Source of the DNA: Tretioscincus oriximinensis
Taxonomy: Eukaryota; Chordata; Lepidosauria; Squamata; Gymnophthalmidae
Direction of reading: 5' to 3'
Length of the DNA stretch: 64,000 bases
Assembly (NCBI GenBank): GCA_022410635.1
Contig: JAJVDF010000214.1
Span: forward strand, 616,072 to 680,071
Each line of letters starts with the position of its first letter. Position 1 is the first letter of the stretch. Below, one piece after another: positions 32,940 through 43,604 of this stretch. The notes beneath the pieces were generated by a model. That model was not told where the DNA came from, did no database searches, and worked only from the letters and a program-made list of their open reading frames with translations. A program made the translations under genes and the position numbers.

Positions 32940-33025
32940 TCATTTCAGTTCTGTATCATGTTTTTGTTTTTAGTCACCCTGAGACCTATGAGTATTGGGT
33001 GGGATAAAAATGCAAATTATTATTA
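32940..33025 (+). mobile_element. L2-like LINE 3' tail fragment
   Basis: GTCACCCTGAGACCTATGAG, then GTGGGATAAAAATGCAAATT and a TTA repeat, resembling the L2-type 3' ends at 49.27 kb and 53.33 kb (GAGACCTTCGG.TATAGGGC..TA.AAATG). Short and diverged. Confidence 0.45.
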
Positions 33026-34302
33026 TTGTTGTAAGCTTCCTGACTATTAATTTTTGCTGTCTTTTGACAGTCTTTAGCTGTTTCTCTTGAGACTGTAAAA
33101 CTTCTTGTTTTCATATAGTGTTTTTATTTGACAATTTTTTTGGCAGGGAATTGTTCCCCTTGGTTCACAAGGTTAAATCTCTAATGTTAAATTTATCCAG
33201 CCCTCCAATACCAGCCACTGTTATTCCCATATCATCTTTTCATGTCCAGACTGTTTTGTATCAAGANTGATAAACAGCATTGGCATGAATCATAAAATTT
33301 GTCATAAATGTGCCTGTTTCCCAGATTTATATTGACTGCCTTGTTGAGGACCTGAAACACATTCCTAGCATGATATAATAAGTTATTTTTTCTTTCCTTT
33401 AGATAAAATGAATATGCTGAGTACACTTTTCAAGAGTTTCTATTGGATTGTTCCAGAATGCTCTGTTGATTGCTCTTCAACATGAGTGGAGGCAGATTTG
33501 AAGATTTATTATTATATAAGCCTACTTCACTTTTGGTTCCAAATCTGTACTATCACTGCAAGTTCTACAGCAAGGGCAAGAGTCTTCTTTTATTGTGTTC
33601 CATCTCTTTTTCTACATGCTGAAGGGAACAGAATAATTGATTCATAATTCATTGCAAACTGGTCTTTGGTGCGTGCACTGGTACTAAGATTAGTGTTTCT
33701 TATAATCTAATTAAGGTCCCCTCCACAGGATATGTTCAAAAATGCAATGCCATTAAGTTCTGGATCAACTCAGTCGCGAGCTCTAGCATACTTACCTTCA
33801 ACCTTTTGTAAATAAATCACTAGAAAACCTTTAAAGCCACATAGACAGATGAGCTGAGTAACTAGGAAGTAATCCTGAGCACANTCAGTATGCAATTCCG
33901 ATGGACTAACCGAGAAAGGGGTCCAAAATTCTCATTAGTCTTGTACTGATGACTCCTTGTGAAATTCTGCTTTCTTCTGTTAACCAAGCAGGCACATGAA
34001 AACTTGGAATGGGAATAATGGGCTGTTTTGCAAAAAAAATGTCAGAAAGAATCAACAATTAGGAAATTTCAGTTCCTTGCATCTTTTTTCCTTGATGTAT
34101 TTCAAAAACTGTGTTTGCAAATTTGGTGGAAGATACATGATGTTGGATCCTTATATGTAACATCCTTATGTGGAGGAGGCCTCAGATTGTTTCTATACTT
34201 ACAGTACCTCCTCCAGTGCAGCCCCAGTAGTCTGGAATAAGCAAATTATCTTAAACTGGCATGGAACAATAATATATGTGTTATAAGATGCTACCTGTAT
34301 AA
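33026..34302. other. Unassigned sequence
   Basis: No gene or repeat is recognised. The frames at 33232-33426 (-) and 34028-34240 (+) have no domain signature. Confidence 0.4.
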
Positions 34303-34532
34303 GAGGCATGGTTGTTCAGAACAAGTCTTTCAATACAGAGGTTGGCGTTCGAGACCCATGTGTCTGCCACAGAGAGTGTAAGTGCCCTCTATTGGTCTTA
34401 GCTTCAGCAAGCAAGCAATTGCAAGTAGTTGACTAGAATGTAAGCCTTTTGGTGAAAAAGAGCTTCTAAGCCGCTTTGAGTCCCTTTAGGTGAAAAAAAA
34501 TGGGTATAAAAACCCAGTTCTCCTTCTCCTTC
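34303..34532 (+). mobile_element. tRNA-derived SINE, TTC-tail family
   Basis: Reads GGCATGGTTGTTCAGAACAA, GGTCTTAGCTTCAGCAAGC, GTAAGCCTTTTGGTGAAAAA and CCGCTTTGAGTCCCTTTAGG, and ends GTATAAAAACCCAGTTC followed by TCCTTCTCCTTCT. The tail unit is CTC/CTT mixed. An internal deletion around 34410-34435 shortens the body. Confidence 0.8.
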
Positions 34533-34689
34533 TGTATTGAGCTGCTCTATTCTGCATGATCTCCTGCACTGACTCTGAAGCTCACATCAGCTTCAGGATG
34601 CACTAGAGGCCAGTAATGAATGTTCCTGATATTTGAAGCTTTCAGAGAGTCCATTTTGGCAACACATCATACTGTGTTAGCGAAAAGCT

Positions 34690-34830
34690 CACTCCCTTTA
34701 TTCTGTAAACAGTGACATGCTATCAAGTGAAGTCTGAAAAAAAGACTATCTATGAAAGCTTATGCCACCTATCTTTCTAGACCCCTTTGGTAGATTTTCT
34801 GGACCCAAAAAAACACAGCTATTTCTATAA
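34690..34830 (+). mobile_element. Penelope-like element 3' terminal fragment
   Basis: AGACTATCTATGAAAGCTTA followed by TGCCACCT is the conserved core of the terminal segment seen at 54.26 kb. The segment then diverges. The CTGAAGA half of the motif has decayed to CTGAAAA. Confidence 0.5.
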
Positions 34831-36026
34831 AATTTAATGCTATCCATGGTTGAGTATACTATTCTCTCATATGCTGGTAAATGTGATAAAAGAGGTATAC
34901 CAATGAATCAAACCAGATGCTGATTGTACTTGAGAACTGATAGAAAATATGAAGAACCATTGACAATGAATGTGTCCTAGTCAAGAGCAGCAAAAAGCTC
35001 CAGGATTATTGGCTAGGTCATGTTGATGAAGCTCATCACTATAGGAGTCATCAGCAGACAATGAAACCTAGGCTGCATCCAGACAGAGCCAATAATCCGA
35101 TTGAAAGATTAATTTTTATTGCATTTGCTTCACCAGCCTATTAGATCATCAGGCAGAATATGGGTTTTAAAGCCAGTTATCCAGACTATTAGTAACCCAG
35201 GAAAGCCAGCTGTCCAATTGGGATATAGGGCTAAATTGCAAAGGCTGTGCTACGTGGTCAATTTTCAGTGAGAAAATGCGAGAATGTTGATGTTCACATT
35301 CCNTTACATCACATACACTTTTCATTGCTTCACAAAAGGTGTGTGAAGCCTGATACTGACAGCAGACTCACCTATAGCATTTGGGAGGAGCCATCAAATA
35401 AAATGGCTGACAGGAGAGAGTGTCACCCGAATCACAAAATCCGCATAAACTGTAAAGGTATTGAATGTAGCGTTTAAAACCAGAGTACCTATTCAATTAT
35501 TGGAAAAATTCAGGATAAAAAAGTGCTGTGTGGGTAGACATATATCTCACCGAGTGTTGAGTGGCTACCTCCTGTCACTATTTATTCAACCTCATTTTTG
35601 GTGAATTAAATTGGTTGAAAGTTCCAATGATCATGTTCGGTTTGCGAGTGCACAGAACTATTTCATTATAGTTAAAATAGTTGGATATAGGCCCAATCCC
35701 CATGTTCTATTTCTTGTGCTTTGGAGGTGATTTTATCTTCCGCCTGTCCCACGGAACCACACATGTCCAGCACTCCACCCCTTCTCAAGGTCTTTACTGC
35801 CGAGTAAATAGCCTTTGTTTAATTGTGGAAACTTAGAAGCCAACCTTAGGCCATTTGTTGAATCCTAGCCTAGCCACCCTTACACGATCACGATGAAAGG
35901 ACATTTGATCTTTAAGGCCCTTACTGGGCAAATGGAATGAAATGTAAGAACTGAACTTGAAATCATCTAAACAAAATGTATTTGTTGTCTTAGTAGACCA
36001 TTGCACCTTCAAGATGGCTCCTGACA
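34831..36026. other. Unassigned; possible Harbinger-like left end at 35071
   Basis: CTA followed by GGCTGCATCCAGACAGAGCC at 35068-35090 resembles the left end of the MITE at 47.19 kb (GGCTGCATCCACAC). No right end was found. The plus frame 35247-35477 and minus frame 35833-36213 show no recognisable domain. Confidence 0.4.
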
Positions 36027-36034
36027 GCCTTATG

Positions 36035-36502
36035 TAGGGTTGCCCTATTTTGACAGCCCACAACTGGGATGGGGGGGACACACATATGGACATACACACA
36101 CCTGCACATATATACATGCGCGGGTGCATGCACACACACCTGTGGTGAAACAAGCAGAACAGAGCTGCACAAAAGCTCTGATCTCCTGTCAAAAACCCAT
36201 GTTTCCTCTGCAAGGAGGCGGGTTGGTGTGCTCTGCCTAACAGCAGGTGCGAAACCCCACCTCCTGCAGAGGAGCAGCTACGGCATGCTCTGACATTCCT
36301 TCCAGAACCCAGGAAGTGAAGCTCGTGCTGCAGCCATCAGCCCTGATGGCACCTTTGCCTTAAAATCCCGGATTTTTACATTCCCTGATGCAGCATTGGG
36401 GAATGTAAAAATCCAGGATTTTCTCTTAAAACCCAGAGGGGACTATATTTTAGTCCCCCAAACCAGGAATGTCCCACCTTTCGGGGATGTATGGCAACCC
36501 TA
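36035..36502. mobile_element. hAT-like MITE with TAGGGTTGCC termini and internal hairpin
   Basis: 468 bp bounded by TAGGGTTGCC and its exact complement GGCAACCCTA. The 8-bp flanks GCCTTATG (36027-36034) and GTCTTATG (36503-36510) match at 7 of 8. It contains a CA/TG-rich patch (36080-36140) and a strong hairpin. The right-hand end recurs as a fragment at 47043-47096. Open frames of 126 and 66-74 codons crossing it come from repetitive ACACAC sequence and are not genes. Confidence 0.75.
36364..36420. repeat. Strong hairpin inside the MITE
   Basis: A 22-base arm beginning AATCCCGGATTTTTACATTC (36364-36385) pairs with 36399-36420 at 21 of 22 positions. The loop is 13 bases (TGATGCAGCATTG). Confidence 0.85.
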
Positions 36503-36639
36503 GTCTTATGGCCTCCCTTATTTTCCCCCAATAATTCTGTAACGTAGACTAAGCTGTGAAGCATGAACCCAGGTTCTAAGTTTGTTCCAGTTTGGAACTG
36601 TGGTTGAAACATAAGAAGCTCAATTTTTTTTTAAAAAAA

Positions 36640-36690
36640 TTGAAATACCAAGAAGTAGATGTGTCTACATATGCTTATGCCACCTACCAA
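36640..36690 (+). mobile_element. Penelope-like 3' terminal fragment
   Basis: AAGAAGTAGATGTGTCTACA followed by TATGCTTATGCCACC matches the core of the segment at 54.26 kb. The stem GTAGA/TCTAC is retained, but the flanking catalytic-like bases are changed. It abuts a SINE at 36692. Confidence 0.55.
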
Positions 36691-36691
36691 T

Positions 36692-36855
36692 AGGAGCCAG
36701 TTTAGTGTAGTGGTTAGAGTGATGGACTTTTATCTAGTAGTCTCCTGGTTTGATTCCACACTCCTCCGTGAAAGGCAGCTGGGTGACCTTAGGTCAGTCA
36801 CAGTTCTTTAGAACTCTCTCAGCCCCACCTACTTCACAGAGTGTCTGTTGTTGAA
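36692..36855 (+). mobile_element. tRNA-derived SINE, TTTA-tail family (5' half)
   Basis: GCCAGTTTAGTGTAGTGGTT then AGAGTGATGGACT is a clear A-box head; CTGGTTTGATTCCACACTCC is the B-box region; GCTGGGTGACCTTAGGTCAG and ACTCTCTCAGCCCCACCTAC follow. It ends near GTGTCTGTTGTTGAA; the 3' half and tail are missing. Confidence 0.85.
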
Positions 36856-37135
36856 CCAAACATTTTTGCGGCCTACTACATTCCATAATCCAAGAAAAAA
36901 ATATATAGTAATGTATATTATATAATGTATACTGTATAAAGAGATCCATTTTCCTGGATAGCAGATCCTCTGCGTAAAAACTTAGGTTTTCATAATGAGA
37001 AGCAAAACTTGAAAGTTAAAATTTTGGGAGCAAGCATGTGGCTAATGGAAGATTAGTGTTGTTTTTATTTTGTATGTCACAGATGCCCTCTTGTGGATGT
37101 AAAGATAACTAAGATTTGTCATTGTTGTTTCCTAA

Positions 37136-37330
37136 AGATGTGTGCACACGACAAGGGAAATCCGCAATCTAAAAGCGACTGCGTATTTTACTGGGCTTTT
37201 CCGGAGACAGACTTACCTTTAGAATCTGTGCGGTGCTGATGCAAGGCTGACAAGACCAACAGCTGTGCTTGTCAAGCCAGCTATGATCCTGCAGTCCTAC
37301 TGGCTGCCATCAATATAAGCAAAACGGCAA
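37136..37330 (+). mobile_element. Harbinger-like MITE fragment
   Basis: GTGTGCACACGACAAGGGAA, then CAATCTAAAAGCGACTGCGT, TCAAGCCAGCTATGATCCTG and TACTGGCTGCCATC match the left half of the MITE at 55.72 kb. The right end is absent. Confidence 0.6.
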
Positions 37331-37767
37331 TATCTAAAAGTAAGGAAGGAGAGCAGTATTTTCAGCCAGATTAGGGAGATGGGTTTTCAAGCATTTCCTG
37401 AATACATGTGCTACATCCATGAAAATTCCTCTTTCCCCTACCCATAAAAGCTGCAAACTGTTATCCTGGTTTTTTTTATAGTAACCAGGAGATCCTCAAA
37501 ATGACTCTGGAGACTGCATTACCTTAGGACATCTTCCAAATGTAGAAGATCCTCTGCCCTTCAGTTCATTAAATTACCTTCAGAAACAAATTCCCTACCT
37601 CTTGTTTCCTATCCTTCACTGAAAGCTTTATTCACTGTTTCTCTTCTTTCCTATCCTTCACTGAAAGTTTTATCATTACAATAATAAATTGATAAAGTAT
37701 ACAGCTTACACCCCAAACCTACTTAAAATGTAACTCTCCTTCCCTGGTAGTACTACATTCAAAGAAA

Positions 37768-37925
37768 CCTAGCTTTTGTTGCTTTCTGTACAACAGACAC
37801 CCTGTGACGTAAACAAGGCTGAGAGATTTCTAAAGAAATGTAAGAGGCCCAAAGTCACCTAGCTGACTCCATGGAGGAGTGTGGAATCGAACTGGGAGAC
37901 TACCAGATTAGAGTCCAACATTCTA
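37768..37925 (-). mobile_element. tRNA-derived SINE, TTTA-tail family (fragment)
   Basis: Minus strand: GTTGGACTCTAATCTGGTAG, TCTCCCAGTTCGATTCCACA, CTAGGTGACTTTGGGCCTC and ACAGGGTGTCTGTTGTACAG. Neither the full A-box head nor the 3' tail is preserved. Confidence 0.8.
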
Positions 37926-38059
37926 AAATAGACTTCTAGGTAACTCCAGAGAGAGTCTGTTTCAATTTCTGGCACCCCCAAAGAAACATTATAAGTTGAT
38001 TCTTCTGGTTTATTTCTTAGCCACGTCTTGTGAACATAAGCCTCTTTTGAGAACTCTGT

Positions 38060-39645
38060 TTTTTTTTCTTTTTTTCTTTTAATTTGAAATAACACAAAAC
38101 AGTGAAAAAATACATNTAAAAACGTAACAGAAAGTTAATTATATCCATATATAAAATCAGGAGCGTGATTAAATTAGCTTCTGCATAAGTGGAAAAATAT
38201 TATTACATACATTTTGCCATATTGACATTTCGCCTCTTGCTTCCACATATCTAATCAATTTGTTCCAACGTTCCCTTTGCACCAAAAAGGCTATATTGCC
38301 ATTATGATATAATCTTTTCTCTTTAACCAAATCGTATTTCGTAATTTCTATCACATAGCTTTGCCGTCTTCTAATTGTCCATTTTTGTTCATCTTTCCAG
38401 CCAAAGGCTCTTGTTAGTAAAGCGGCGGATATTAAGCGTTGGCATAGGAATTTGTCTGAGTTAGATCTTATAGCTTCGGGTGATTGACCAAATAGGCATA
38501 TTTCAATATTCCAACTGATGTTAACTCCCAAAATTGTATTAATAATTACTTGAATTACTTGCCAAAAGATTTTAACTTTTTCGCACGTCCACCACATATG
38601 TAAATATTCTCCACGGGGTCCTCCACAATGCTCTATGGTTACTATAAAATGAGATAATTGTGCTGGAGTGCGATACCAGAATGTCAATAGTTTTTTCCTC
38701 AGTTCTATAACTTTAACATATTGGCATTCATAAGTTTCTTTTAAAGCCTTAGTTACAATCTCAGGCGTTATATTACAGGAGTTTGTCCATTTGGTAACTA
38801 TATAATCCAGCATACGATATTTTAAACTTGTAATATATTTATAGATTTTACCTATTACTCCTTTTTTATTATAAAGTACATGCTTTATAAGGTCACACCA
38901 CCTATTAGGGACTACAGACATCAATCCTTTGGTTTGATGGTTGGATAGAAACTGGATTATCNCATTTCCAAATATCCAGTTATTCTGACCAATTATCTCT
39001 NATATATATTCTGTATTTACTGATATTGGTTCAATATCTCTATAAAATTCATATATTTTAAATTTTTTAAGTTTTATGATTTTTTCAAGTATTCGTCGTG
39101 GAGCGGCAATCTGGTCCGTATTTATTATATGAATTACATCATATTTAGTATTTGTTATACCTAGTTTAGGTTTCCACTTACGCCAAATCTTTAAATTTGC
39201 AGCGATTGGTCCATATAGATCTTGCATGGCCGTTGTTGTCCAATTATGATGGATTATCGAAAATTCTTGCATGTTATGAGTTATATGTTCATTAGCTACC
39301 CATGTTTTATATAAAGAATATTCTAAATCAAAAATCCTGTTTATATTTACAGCCACATAGTATAATTCAAAATCCGGTAATCCCCACCCCCCTTCCTTAA
39401 CATCAGTGTATAGATAATCAAATTTAATTCTTCCTTTACGTGTGCCTTGTATCCAATTAGCTAAAAACTTATTCCACTGATGTAATGTTGTTTTTGTAAT
39501 AATTTCAGGCATGACTTGGAATAAGAATAAAGCTATTTGGGAGTATGAACATTTTTATAGCTCGAATTTTAGCTGTTATTGAAAGTTTTTTATTCCTCCA
39601 TGTTCTTATCTTATTTTTAATAAATTTCTGTTTTTACTTTTTCGG
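38060..39645 (-). mobile_element. L1 LINE 3' end, 5'-truncated
   Basis: A T-rich run at 38058-38085 is the poly-A tail seen on the plus strand. A short 3' UTR (38098-38168) separates it from the ORF2 end. The L1 body extends to about 39645, where WRNKKLSITAKIRAIKMFIL precedes the open frame described next. There are two small N positions. It belongs to the same broad group as the L1 at 15.2-18.8 kb but is a separate insertion. Confidence 0.88.
38169..39512 (-). pseudogene. L1 ORF2 C-terminal open frame, 447 codons
   Basis: The longest coherent frame in the window, with two N-containing codons. It covers the part of ORF2 that follows the RT domain. Residues 41-52 read GGWGLPDFELYY, the L1 GG..P..YY block. 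Residues 276-287 hold LTFWYRTPAQLSH, shared with the other L1 here. The C-terminal Cys/His segment is HCGGPRGEYLHMWWTC around 295-310. In the copy at 16.0 kb this is C-x3-C-x7-H-x4-C; here the first Cys is missing. A stop lies just upstream of the first Met; the frame lacks the endonuclease and RT, so it cannot act alone. Its openness over 1.3 kb suggests a fairly young insertion. Confidence 0.9.
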
Positions 39646-40368
39646 ATTCATATAGATTGTGTCTGCATCTCCACTTAACCATAGGAGCATCTCACTAAAC
39701 AACTGTTTCCTCTCGTCATGATTTAAAGCTTCTTGCAAAAGGACACTCCCATATTTAAGGATATGGTTTCGTGGTTTACAGAACACTGCCTCAATCACAG
39801 CTCTTTTGCTTGTCTTCTTGATGTACTATGGGTGCCTTTTAACATGGCAATGAGAAGTTTCTGATGAGGCTGCTGCCCTCCGGCTCTTCCATGCTTTATG
39901 TGACAACATGGTCTGAAATCCAGATTTATCTGTAGCCTCTCTTATCCAGCCTTCTCAATCCAACTGATTCTCTCTGTGTATCCTTCTCTACTTGAAATGT
40001 AGTTGATTATTGATCTACTGCACATGCTATGTGTGAAGATGAAACTCATCCAGATACACATTAGACACTTGTTTTTGGAACTAACGTAGCAAGCAATTTG
40101 TTACTTGTTCAGGATGCTGGGTTGTACTAGAGTCAGTTGCTGTATTCAGGCTTGTAGAACTTTTAAAACTGCAGTGTGAACAAGCTTCCCAATTATTAGA
40201 TCTAGTTAGCAGCAATTGCTATTGAAACCTAGACTATGAACTTTTATTCAAACTATAAATATACTCGCAAACTGTTTATATTTTTATTCATTCTAATAAA
40301 ATAAATTTTAATTTAATCTTTCCAGTGATATGTGTTTGAGCTTTTCATGCTCCTTTTGCACAGGCCTG
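39646..40368. other. Unassigned AT-rich sequence
   Basis: No gene or repeat recognised up to the microsatellite. Confidence 0.4.
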
Positions 40369-40638
40369 AAGAAGAAGAAGAAGAAGAAGAAGAAGAAGAA
40401 GAAGAAGAAGAAGAAGAAGAAGAAGAAGAAGAAGAAGAAGAAGAAGAAGAAGAAGAAGAAGANNNNNNNNNNNNNNNNNNNNNNNNNNNNNNNNNNNNNN
40501 NNNNNNNNNNNNNNNNNNNNNNNNNNNNNNNNNNNNNNNNNNAGAAGAAGAAGAAGAAGAAGAAGAAGAAGAAGAAGAAGAAGAAGAAGAAGAAGAAGAA
40601 GAAGAAGAAGAAGAAGAAGAAGAAGAAGAAGAAGAAGG
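40369..40638 (+). repeat. (GAA)n microsatellite with an 80-N assembly gap
   Basis: GAA units fill 40369-40462 and 40543-40638, separated by Ns at 40463-40542. The true length is unknown. All frames through it are artefacts of low complexity. It directly abuts a CR1 tail. Confidence 0.97.
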
Positions 40639-40644
40639 CAAGAT

Positions 40645-40884
40645 CGCTTTAAGACAGGATTAGATAGGTTTATGGACACCAAGGGTATAAACAGCTACTA
40701 GGGGGAATCTTTTGAAACTGCCTCTGGGATGGAGCAACAGGCAGTACTTGTGAAATACCATTTGCAGGGAGTCGAGAATAGGTGATTTTGCCTTCTTCAG
40801 CTCAAGTGCAATTGGTGGGCCTCTATGTGAGACAGAATGCTCTGGCTTGATTCAGCAGGGCTTCTCTTAGGTTCTTATATTCTA
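40645..40884 (+). mobile_element. CR1 LINE 3' end fragment
   Basis: Begins CGCTTTAAGACAGGATTAGA, then TATGGACACCAAGGGTATAA, ACCATTTGCAGGGAGTCGAG, GGCCTCTATGTGAGACAGAA and ends TCTTAGGTTCTTATATTCT. It starts immediately after the GAA array. Confidence 0.9.
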
Positions 40885-40904
40885 ACAAGTTTTTATCCCC
40901 TTCA

Positions 40905-41055
40905 TTTCTCAATCTGAAGGGAATCAAAGCACCTTACATAACCTTATGTTCTTCTCTTCACAACAGTTACCTTGTAAAGTAGGTGGGGCTGAGAGAGTTC
41001 TAAAGGTTTGTGATTAGCCCAAGGTCACTCTAACCAATACACCTGACTGGCTCCA
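40905..41055 (-). mobile_element. tRNA-derived SINE, TTTA-tail family (diverged)
   Basis: Plus strand holds AGTAGGTGGGGCTGAGAGAG, TTGTGATTAGCCCAAGGTCA and ACACCTGACTGGCTCC, the reverse complement of the SINE body and head. The B-box region is deleted. Confidence 0.65.
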
Positions 41056-41945
41056 TTGTAGCACATGTGCATTGTATGAATGAATAGTTTAATGAGTAGT
41101 CATTTGACCATATCCAAAGTTACAAAAGGTAAAAACATTTGACCATAAAAAGCACAAAGCTTGATTAAATCAAAAGAGAGAACTAATATTGATATTTACC
41201 TCCATCTCCCTTACAGAGCATCCCGTTCATTTCAATGAATAATTTCCTAAGTNGGGCAGCCTTAGTAAGAAACAGGGCATGTACCTTAATGTGCATTTTC
41301 TGCAGGCACATACGTTTGCCTTAAGCAGCTAGATCCACATTACAATTGGAACAATGGGTGCTGCTGTGTATACTTTTCCACCTTTTTGGAAAGGAAGCCT
41401 GTGGGGTTAGACGTTTGATCCAGCCCCCCAAATTGGTTTCTTATTGATATACATCAGAATGTGCTGTATTATCTGGTATTCCCTGAAAGAATATTTCAGT
41501 TCTGACTACATCCAAGTGCCAGAGGCAAAGCNTTGACTCAGGAAGTTTCATTTTGCCTTCTTTATATCTGCTTTCACATATTTTGAGGCATAGTTGATTG
41601 CAATAGATTGCTGTAGGTTCAGCATTATTCACTTGGATTGGCCAGTTTTACTGGCCAATCTTCTGCTTCCTGTTTCATTTATCTTGATTAACATTTGAAT
41701 TCCAAGCAAGGTGAGCATGTGACTCTCTCCACACACTTTACTGTTCCACCCCTGACCTCCAGTCATTAATAATTTTGAAGGGAACATAGTTCAAATGGTC
41801 CAATAAGAATGGTACACTTTGCATACTAAAAGATATAAAAATCCAAGTGCAGCCCAGAGCTGGGAGGTGTGTGAGAATCTTGTACATTTTGTGTGCTTTG
41901 TACGGGGATTTTTACTGGGATTTATCCAGTTACTAGATCCAGGGC
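41056..41945. other. Unassigned sequence
   Basis: No gene or named repeat. The minus frames at 41441-41632 and 41791-42030 have no domain. Confidence 0.4.
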
Positions 41946-41950
41946 TGAAA

Positions 41951-42104
41951 GTGACAAACGATGTCACTTCCGGTCTCTGCTTCCAGAAATAGAGTCCTGG
42001 AGCCGAAAGTGACATCACAAATGATGTCACCTATGGTCTCTGCTTCCATGAATGGGAATAGGGAGTCGTGTCGCTTCCAGTCCTGCACCGGAAATGATGT
42101 CATA
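41951..42104 (+). repeat. Short tandem repeat with TGACATCA-type palindromes
   Basis: Units spaced about 58 bases contain GTGACAAACGATGTCAC (41951-41967) and GTGACATCACAAATGATG then TCAC (42009-42030), each followed by ..GGTCTCTGCTTCCA. A third, diverged unit ends GGAAATGATGTCAT near 42090-42103. The palindromes resemble CRE-like half-sites, but no promoter function is shown. Confidence 0.6.
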
Positions 42105-42649
42105 AATTGAGATTGAAATAAAAGGAGAAGAAGAGAGGGAAAGAGATGCCAAGTTATATAGAGGAGAGACCGAGAAGAACATCACAGAGAGCTGAAATTC
42201 ACTGAAGAAGTGAAGTCTTCTGCAGCACAGCTTATCAAAAGACCTTTCTTCGGTGAACTAAATCACAAGAAACCTTCCTCTGCTTTGTTATTTTTATTAG
42301 GTAGAATAGAGGTTTGAGGGTGGATTGTAGGATTAAGTTGGGTGGCAGGTAACTTTAACTGGGATATGGAGCTGATGTAGTCAGAAATGGGTGGAGAAAT
42401 ATTATTGGTTAAGATGAGAGATGGACCTCAGATGACAGGAGAACCTGGGGTGCAGCTGTTAACATGTTTTGNGGGACCCTTGTTAGCTTACAGCATATCT
42501 ACATAAACATCCCAGGAAGACCAAGAATTCTGCTGCTTGATTCTATATCTGTACCATGACTTTCCTCCTTCTACCATANTTGAGTTTTGCATTTTTAAAA
42601 ACCTTGCTTAGGCCACTGTATGAAAATCTTGCTGCCATGATTTTTGGCT

Positions 42650-42990
42650 ATTGCAGCCACAGGTTTATTTATTTTATTTATTTAAAAGATTTTTACCCTG
42701 CCCTTCCCCCCGAAGGTGTCCAGGGCGGCTTACAAAAATTAAAAATTCGGGTTACCATGACCTTCACAAGATTAAAATCATAAAACACAACTGTTAAAAA
42801 TGNCGTCCTCTGGTGGGGGGGCTAACATGAAAAGGCCCGGGTGAAGAGACAGGTCTTTACCAGGCGCCTAAAAGATAGTAAAGACGGCGCCTGGCGTGCT
42901 TCCGGGGGGAGGCCGTTCCATAATATCGGGGCCACTACCGCGAAGGCTCTTCCCCGCACCCCCACCCCCCTTATNTTAGAGCAGGAGGGG
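42650..42990 (-). mobile_element. L2-like LINE 3' end
   Basis: Minus strand: AAGAGCCTTCGCGGTAGTGG, ATGGAACGGCCTCCCCCCGG and TAAAGACCTGTCTCTTCACC correspond to the L2-type C-terminus (WNxLPxE ... FKxxLKTxLF) with frameshifts. The 3' end is GTAAGCCGCCCTGGACACCT then GGGCAGGGTAAAAATC and (AAAT)n. An open frame 42556-42783 on the plus strand is a shadow. Confidence 0.7.
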
Positions 42991-43189
42991 ACGACTTGAA
43001 TTGTTCCTTTCTTTGTTTTTAGTAAAGATTTTATGTTTGCATTATGTTACCTCAGAACTCATTTCCTTTCTTTGGTGAACTCATGCTAGCCTAATGCATC
43101 TTTAGAAGCCATTGATAAAAGCAACCTTTTAGCCTTAGGTCCTGCAGGGAAAACCGGATGAGTAGTCCCCTAAAAAACCATTTGTTCCC

Positions 43190-43398
43190 ACTTTTGCTGT
43201 TCTTTTTTCAAGACTCCTCCCTGAAGTGCATCAATCACTATCTTTATATATATTTAGAAAACTCTTGAAGACACACCTCTTCAACTTGGCATTTGGTTGA
43301 AAAAAAATCAACTTTACCTTCCCTACTTTTTGGTATTGTGGTTTCTAATATGTAGGGTGATGTAGAAATATTAATTAATTAATTAATTAATTAATTAA
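43190..43398 (+). mobile_element. L2-like LINE 3' end with (ATTA)n tail
   Basis: CTGAAGTGCATCAATCACTA then ACTCTTGAAGACACACCTCT and TCAACTTGGCATTTGGTTGA match the copy at 49.12 kb (GAGGTGCATCAATCACCATC..AAGGTGTACCTCTTTAAATGG..TTTTGGCTGA). The tail is (ATTA)n at 43369-43398. Confidence 0.75.
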
Positions 43399-43440
43399 AA
43401 AGTGAGAACCTTTATGACAAGACATCATCACTTTTATTAT

Positions 43441-43604
43441 ATACTAGTGGAATTAGCCCATTACATTACGGTAATTCAATGGGCTTTAGCCCCTCCTCCC
43501 CTTGCTTCCACCCACTCCCTCCCTTGGCTCTCCCATTCCCTCTTTCCACTTGCCATTCCATTCCTTCTTTATTTTTTCTTCATTTTCCTTCCTTCCCTCC
43601 CATC
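43441..43604 (+). repeat. Repeat end TACTAGTGGAATTA plus pyrimidine tract (plus orientation)
   Basis: TACTAGTGGAATTAGCCCAT is followed by an imperfect hairpin (AGCCCATT..AATGGGCT) and about 125 bases rich in C and T. The reverse orientation of the same arrangement occurs at 45351-45667. I do not recognise the family with confidence; it may be a Penelope-like terminal repeat because a Penelope ORF remnant lies between the two copies. Confidence 0.5.

Noticed and set aside
35833..36293. 126-codon minus frame and overlapping plus frames rich in Cys, His and Val
   Set aside because: They follow a CA/TG-rich patch inside a MITE; both strands are open together, the mark of repetitive sequence.
36692..36780. 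Possible tRNA gene
   Set aside because: Has A- and B-box-like sequence but is followed by the SINE body and shows no full cloverleaf; it is a SINE head.
40308..40701. Leu-, Lys-, Arg- and Glu-rich frames across the N gap
   Set aside because: Low-complexity (GAA)n with Ns; open frames are automatic.
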